The position numbers were made by a program, and so were the translations under genes. DNA of 64,000 bases, from positions 65,998,501 through 66,062,500 of the forward strand of contig NC_080590.1 of the NCBI RefSeq assembly GCF_029962835.1, read 5' to 3'. This document shows positions 57,967 to 64,000 of this stretch, one piece after another (position 1 is the first letter of the stretch; every line of letters begins with the position of its first letter). This DNA is from Magnolia sinica (lineage: Eukaryota > Streptophyta > Magnoliopsida > Magnoliales > Magnoliaceae). The notes under the pieces are model-generated. The model saw only the letters and a program-made list of their open reading frames with translations. It made no database searches and was not told the DNA's origin.

Positions 57967-57981
57967 TAATCCCCAACCAGC
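57967..57981 (-). promoter_or_regulatory. Athila polypurine tract
   Basis: The minus strand reads TGGTTGGGGATTA immediately before the LTR start TGTTGAGGG. Confidence 0.75.
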
Positions 57982-58358
57982 ATTTTGCTAGTCCCGAGCA
58001 AAATATGCGAAAAATAATCTTCAATCTTGGTTCAAAACCTTTTAGGAAGATAATCTTTTGTTTACTCAAGTATGAATGGGTAAAGATAAGATACGAAAGT
58101 GATATTTGAAAGCCCTATAGCTGAATCACATAGGTAACCAATCAAGTAAGTTCTTTGTCAATCAGATCAGAGTATCAGTTCATATACAATATTTTTCAAT
58201 GTGCTCAATGAAAATCAACTTACTTTCCGTACAAATACTATTGCTTCCTGATGTTGGCCATACTCATTACTTCAAGATTGGTTGAACTCAAGTACTGATT
58301 TCGAACTCATCCCTTTTCTTCTTTTTCCAATATATATGTATATATATATGTATATATA

Positions 58359-58389
<31 letters not shown>

Positions 58390-59100
58390 TGACGGTCGAT
58401 GTTTATCCATTCTTTATTTTTGCATTCTTTCCCAGATTTTTCATTCTTTTTCATGATCTCTTAGTCGATCTCCTATTTTTTATCTGGTTCTTTTCTTCTT
58501 TTAAGGTAGATAAAATTCTCCATACTCAATTCTTAACATCTATCAATGATTTACATACTAACAATCAGAAATTCTAGTACATCTTACAGGAGGTAGATTG
58601 AGTGTGTCTTGTGATTTGGATAATCATGATATTCAATCTTCCACTTAATTAATTGAGTGCAAACACTTAGGTGATAAATTACTTAGATGATTAGACTCCA
58701 ACTATTCAAAATTCAATCTCTATCTTATCATACCTATAGCATTCTTGAGTACATAATTCATCGCTTTCCAAACAGATTTTAACTTGAAACATAGAAAAAT
58801 TTTAAAAATTTCCGCTCAAAGCTGAGAAAAGCACTGATTTGGTTACTTAATCCCCCACAACCCCACAAAAATTCTACATTGTCCTTAATGTACAAAAAAT
58901 AAGTATGTAATGTAAAAGAGGTAATGAAAATAAAGGAGATGGTGTTAGGAAGATAGTACCTAGAAGAAGGAATTTTGAAACTTTTCCACGGATCTCAGCA
59001 TAAAATGGGTTAGCACACAACAAAACTCAATAGAGTATAAGTAAACTATCCTAAACAGCAGAAAGCAAACTACCCTAGTCCTAAGAAAGTGATAAATCTG
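57982..59100 (-). other. Athila region between integrase and 3' LTR
   Basis: About 1.1 kb with no recognisable env-like or other ORF. (TA)n and (GT)n runs lie at 58331-58390. Confidence 0.6.
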
Positions 59101-60360
59101 ACTATACCTCCATCAGACTAGGAGGTCAATCCTGGTGCACAGGATCAGTCAGAGGTATGGACATGTCCTCTGAATCGAATTTCTCCACAAATGGCTTTAA
59201 ACGATGTCCATTCACTTTAAACCTATTGCCATTGTTTGGATTCTCTATCTCAACAGCCCTATGAGGATAGATATTTATAACAGTGAAAGGGCCAGACTAA
59301 TGAGATTGGAGCTTCCCCGGAAAAAGATGTAACCGAGAATTGTACAAAAGGACTTTCTGGCCGGTCAAGAATGATTTCCGAAGGATATTCTTATCAGAGA
59401 AAACCTTCATCCTATTCTTGTAAATTCTTGAGTTCTCGTATGCGTCAATCTGGATCTCCTCGAGTTCATTCAATTGTAGCTTGCATAGTGAGCTAGCGTT
59501 GTCTAAATTGAAGTTCAAATTTTTAATAGCCTAGTAGGCTTTATGTTTCAGTTCCATAGGTAAGTGGCAAGCTTTCCCGTAGACGAGTCTAAAGGGAGAC
59601 ATTCTAATGGGAGTTTTAAAGGCTGTACGGTAAGCCCATAAAGCATCGGTCAAGCGGATTGACCAATTCTTATGGTCAAGGTTAACCATCTTTTCCAGAA
59701 TGTGCTTAATCTCCCTATTGGAAATTTCAGTTTGTCCACTTGTCTGTCGGTGGTATGAGTGCTCACCTTGTGCGAGATGTCATATTTCTTCATTAAGTTT
59801 GTGAATGGCCTATTGTAAAAATGTGAGCCTCCATCACTAATGATGGCCCGAGGCGTTCCGAACTAGGAAAGGATGTTCTCTTTTAAGAATTTAATAACCA
59901 TCTAATGGTCATTGTTCTGGCACGGGATCGCTTTGACCCATTTAGTGACATAGTCTACGACTAATAGAATATATAAATTCCCATGAGATTGGGGGAATGG
60001 TCCCATGAAATCAGTGCCCCAGTAATCAAATGCTTCAATTATGAGAATGGAGTTTAAAGGCATCATATTTCGATGGGATAATGCCCCCAATTTTGTACAA
60101 TTCTTACAAGCTTTGCAAAACTCATGAGTGTCCTTGAACATAGTGGGCCAATAAAAGCCACATTGTAGGATTTTAGCCATGGTCTTTTTGGCAGAAAAGT
60201 GACCACCACTGACCTGAGTGTGATAGAAGGAGATGATACTTTGGAGTTCATTGTTTGGCACACATCTCCTTAAAATTTGATCTAGGCCATATTTAAATAA
60301 ATAAGGATCATCCCAGAAGAATTTACGCACCTTGGTGAAAATTTTCTTCTTATCTTGCAC
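59100..60360 (-). mobile_element. Athila integrase remains
   Basis: The zinc region ([20 protein letters not shown]-like, then [11 protein letters not shown]) and catalytic core ([34 protein letters not shown]) are clear at 59902-60360. The C-terminal end (NGNRFKVNGHRLKPF) is near 59170-59235. Broken. Confidence 0.9.
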
Positions 60361-60363
60361 AGT

Positions 60364-61920
60364 CTAATGTGTCGGCATGAAACCTGTGGCAAGATAATTA
60401 TCTATATCAGTGAACCAAGGTGAATGGGAAACTTTAAACAGTTGTTCCTTAGGGAACATGTCATTTATGAGTGTCGTCTCAAGGGAATTAGGGAGGTCAA
60501 GTTTAGAAAGATGGTCAGCCACTACGTTTTCTACTGCCTTCTTATCTTTTATTTCTAAATCAAATTCCTGGAGTAGGAGGATCCATCTCATCAAGCGAGG
60601 ATTAACATCATTCTTAGAAAGAAGATACTTGAGCACTGCATGATCAGTGTAGATAATTATCTTGGATCCGATCAAGTAAGATCAAAATTTGCCCAAAGCA
60701 AATATACGGCCAAGAGTTCCTTTTCCATAGTAGAGTAATTCACTTAAGCCAAATTTAGAGTCTTACTTGCATAATGAATAACGTAAGGCTTCTAATCTTT
60801 TCTCTTACCTAACATCGCCCCAATAGCATAGTCAAACGCATCACACATAAGTTCAAAAGGAATATTCCAATCGAGTAGCTGCACGATAGGTGCTGTAGTC
60901 AGCATGCCCTTGAGCTTAGAAAAGGCTTCTTGTCATTGCTCAATCCACTCATATGGAATATCCTTTTGAAGTATATTACACAAAGGATGAGAGATGTGAC
61001 TGAAGTCCTTTATGAATCTCCTGTAAAACCCAGCGTGTCCTAAGAAGGATCGCACGTCTTGTATGCTTTTGGGTGGAGGTAGTGTAGAGATAAGATCAAT
61101 TTTCACTTTATCAACCTCAATTACCTTGGACGAGATAATGTGTCCAAGAACAAATCCCGTACAAACCATGAAATGACACTTCTCCCAATTGAGTGCCAAA
61201 TTCTTTTCTTCACATCTTTTCAGCACACATTCAAGATTTTTTAAGCAATCGTTGAAAGATAAACCAAAGATAGAGAAGTCGTTCATGAAGACCTCTAGAT
61301 ATTGCCTCACCATGTCAGAAAAAATACTCATCATACATTGTTAAAAGGTGGCAGGGGCATTACACAGTTCGAACGACATCCTTCAATAAGCAAAGGTACC
61401 AAAAGGACATGTGAACATGGTCTTTTATTAGTCTTCAAGGGCTATCTCAATCTGATTGCAGCTCGAATATCTGTCAAGGAAACAGTAATAGGAATGACTA
61501 GCTAGCCTTTCCAATATTTGATCAATAAAGGGCAAAGGAAAGTGGTCCTTCCTCATGACAATATTCAACTTCTTGTAGTCAATGCACATTCTTTAATCAG
61601 TAGTAACTCTAGTTGGCATGAGTTCATTATTGGCATTGGCTATGATGGTGATTCCAGACTTCTTAGGAACCACCTGAGTTAGATTCACCCATTGACAATC
61701 GGATATAGGGTATATGATACCTACATCCAATAGCTTAAGAACCTCGGCCTTAACCACTTCCTTCATGTTCAGATTTAATTTACGTTGTGGTTGCCTGAAG
61801 GTCTTTGCATTATCCTCTGGATAAATGCGATGAGTATAAATCGAAGGGTCAATTCCCTTAAGGTCCATAATCGACCTTCCAAGGGCTCCCTTATGCTCAA
61901 TGAGATTAGAGATGAGCATA
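60364..61920 (-). mobile_element. Athila reverse transcriptase and RNase H remains
   Basis: RNase H reads [20 protein letters not shown] and [20 protein letters not shown] at 60364-60675. The reverse transcriptase shows VFMNDFSIFG (active-site region) and LNWEKCHFMV at 60933-61334, and its start ALGRSIMDLKGIDP near 61880. Broken. Confidence 0.9.
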
Positions 61921-62147
61921 CTCTCATGTTCTTGCTCACGGTGGGAAAAATCACTACCGGATATGTCTCATCTTGACCTAAGTAGACATATTTCAAATCA
62001 AAGGGCAAAGGTTTTAAGTCAAGCTTGGTGCCTTGAGGTTAGACGGTAAAGGCACTATATTAGTTTGGGGCAATTCTTCAAATTGTGGCCTCCACCAGTT
62101 AACTTCAAGTACCAACACGGTATCCAACATGGTCCCTATCTCCCTAA

Positions 62148-62769
62148 TTATACCATTATTAAAATCATGGGAGTGAGCCAGGCACGTCTCGAGAGGGTCG
62201 AAGATAAGGTCAGAAGTATTCTATCTTCTATGAAAGAATCAATGAGGTTAATATCGTAAGAATCGTCTTCATCCTCTAATTGTTTGCTTGTGTTGAAAAA
62301 GATATTCAACTCTAATGTCATATTTCCAAAAGACATACTCATAACTCTATTCCTGCAATTAATGATCGCATTTAATGTAGCAAAGAATGGGTGACCAAGG
62401 ATGACAGGAATTTAAGTGCTCATGTCCACAATGGGTTGAGTATCCAAGACGATAAAATCTATTGGATAGTAGAATTTATCAACCTGGACCAACACATCCT
62501 CAATTATCCCTCTCGGTACATGGACTAAGCAATCGGTTAGTTGTAACGTGGTCCGGGTGGGTTTTTAATTCACCTAGACCCAGTTGCTCATAAACCGAGT
62601 ATGGGATCGGATTCACGCTTGCTCCTAAGTCAAGAAGTGCATACTCAATCCGGTAGTTCCTAATTATGCAAGTGATGGTTGGGCTACCGGGATCTTTGTA
62701 CTTTTATGGCACATCTTACTTAAGGATGGCACTCACTTTTTCAGTTAAAAAGATATTCTTTTGAATATT
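62148..62769 (-). mobile_element. Athila protease region
   Basis: SFGNMTLELNIFF and IDSFIEDRILLTL match the plus-strand Athila at 55400-55530. Upstream protease text (LGASVNPIPYSVYEQLGLG-like) is read near 62570-62660. Broken. Confidence 0.8.
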
Positions 62770-63960
62770 TTACCATCTTTTGGTTGTACATAAGTCTTTC
62801 AGAAATTTAGCATATTTAGGTATTTTCTTAACAACATCTAGTAGAAGAATATTGACCTTCACTTGCTTAAGCACCTCTAGAATGTCTTGAGAGTTAGAGA
62901 GAGGTTTTGGTGCTATCAACCATTTAGGAAATGGGGCAGTCAGCTTCCCTTGAGGTTCTGGTTCTAATTCTTGTGGGGCATGGCATGATCTATCATTTTT
63001 GTCCTCTTCTGGGTCCTTAGGCTTTTCAGCCCTAACCGGAATAGTTTTCTTAATGCTCTTCCCACTCCTAAGAGTGGTGATAGATTTAACTTGCTCCATC
63101 TGATTTGAAGAGCTCGGGTTTCTAACTTCATATTGCGGTTTTAGATTGGGAAGAGGTTGAGCTAGAAGGCTCCCTTTATTCCCAATCACACTTTTAGTCT
63201 CAAGTCCTTGTATGGCCTTTGTGAGATCTTAAAAGACTTGTAGCATACCCTGATTGAAAAGCTCTTGATTTTGAAGATGCTTTAAAACCAAATCCTCCTG
63301 AGGTTTCCCTTGATGTAGAATTTGATTAGGGAATCCTTGAGGTGTAGCAGTTTGTCTGTTTCTCCAGCTGGGATTGTACGTATTGAGGTGAGTCCACTGA
63401 AAGGTCTTTGGTAGTTATTCATGGCATTGGATTGCTCATTCAGTACCTCTTGAAAGGCAGGTATTATTGGACAATTTTCAGTTGTATGAATGTTGCAAGC
63501 ACAAATACCGCAAACAGTTTCCTTAGCCTTATCCTTCTTTAATTCCATGGCCTCAAGTTTTCTGGTGAGATTAGCCACTTTAGCATTGATATCATCATTC
63601 TCTTTCAGTAGGTAAATTCTGCCCCTCTCCTTAGATTGAGTCGGCCTAGACATGGTGCTTGATTTTAGGGAAATGTCCCATGATTGTGTGTTTTCAGCAA
63701 GCTTATCAGAGTAGTCCCACACATCATCAACATTTTTATTCATGAATTCCCTATTGCACATTGTCTCGACCAATTGGCATATGTCAAATGTCGGTCCATC
63801 ATAGAAAAAGTTCGTGATGCGCCATATTTTAAAACCGTGTTGTGGGCATGAACTGACAAGATCCTTGAACCGCTCCCAACATTGGAAGAATGCTTCATCT
63901 TCCTTTTGGGCGAAGTTCATGATTGACTTTTCTAAGGGTGTTCGTCTTGTGGTATGAGAA
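62770..63960 (-). mobile_element. Athila gag remains
   Basis: From the right: MNFAQKEDEAFFQCWERFK, FFYDGPTFDICQLVETMCN, NVDDVWDYSDKLAENTQSWD, NAKVANLTRKLEAMELKKDK and CGICACNIHTTENCP, then the linker to EVLKQVKVNILLLDVVKKIP. 212 codons are open at 63282-63920. It is the best-preserved gag in the window. Confidence 0.9.
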
Positions 63961-64000
63961 AATTTTCTTTATGAACTCCCTTATCATGTCATTTCATCTA

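Larger units (their letters stand above)
56402..64000 (-). mobile_element. Athila-lineage element, minus strand, inserted in the first Athila, fossil
   Basis: From the left: 3' LTR (56402-57966), polypurine tract, non-coding region, integrase, RNase H, reverse transcriptase, protease and gag. It continues past the window. It belongs to the same family as its host but the two have diverged clearly at protein level. The 5 bp before it are CCAAG; the matching duplication would be outside the window. Broken in several places, less than the host copy. Confidence 0.9.

Noticed and set aside
57982-59100. env-like gene of the minus-strand Athila
   Set aside because: Some Athila elements carry one here, but I see no open frame or membrane segment in this copy.
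1-64000. tRNA, rRNA or other structural RNA genes
   Set aside because: I looked for tRNA boxes and rRNA-like text on both strands; only the tRNA-complementary primer binding sites of the retroelements were found.

Overview
This window looks like intergenic DNA from a large, repeat-rich flowering-plant nuclear genome. I see no intact host gene. The only host-gene sequence I can name is a decayed germin-like gene at the left end (181-1055) and a captured pentatricopeptide-repeat (PPR) gene fragment inside a CACTA transposon (22240-22651). Nearly all the rest is LTR retrotransposons of clearly plant lineages (Tork-like copia, Tat, Tekay chromovirus, Athila) nested inside one another. Degenerate tracts such as GTGGGACCCACCTTGATGTA and ACACCGTCCATC recur on both strands. 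From memory they resemble a dispersed repeat common in magnoliids and some woody eudicots, but I cannot fix the species.

Layout from left to right. 1-1150: germin-like pseudogene with a recognisable TATA box, intron and poly(A) signal. 1920-7300: a dispersed repeat split by a minus-strand Ty1/copia element (2150-7174) with two LTRs and a near-match target duplication. 8331-11640: LTR, leader and gag of a plus-strand Ty3/gypsy element. From about 11640 a minus-strand Tat-lineage gypsy element begins: an LTR-like region, an ORF running against the element (12762-14899), a 100-bp tandem array, then pol. Its pol is split by a 7.35-kb CACTA transposon (16046-23397) and again by a 24.6-kb Tekay compound (23782-48383). 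Pol resumes at 48389-50193, with reverse transcriptase, two RNase H domains and the start of integrase. An LTR-like segment (50194-51711) follows, then a plus-strand Athila element (51712-56401), which is itself interrupted by a minus-strand Athila element (56402 to the window end). The deepest visible nest is five levels.

The Tekay compound is the oddest structure. Its two outer ends are the same LTR end facing outward, flanked by AATAA/AATGA. It contains an LTR-like insertion in pol (30503-32230), a 4-kb solo LTR with a perfect GCCCA duplication (35101-39089), and a second plus-strand Tekay derivative (39560-47041, perfect GTGAA duplication) inserted into an LTR of its own family. These LTRs are built largely from two kinds of degenerate short-period array.

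The most interesting unexplained signal is a promoter-proximal block (core TAAATTTGAGGCGGTTTCTA) about 30-60 bp upstream of the TATA box. It is shared by the copia LTRs and, in full or in part, by both Athila LTRs, although these belong to different superfamilies. Several LTRs also carry spaced palindromic boxes in the same place. All reads were made by eye; identities and borders are approximate where so marked.
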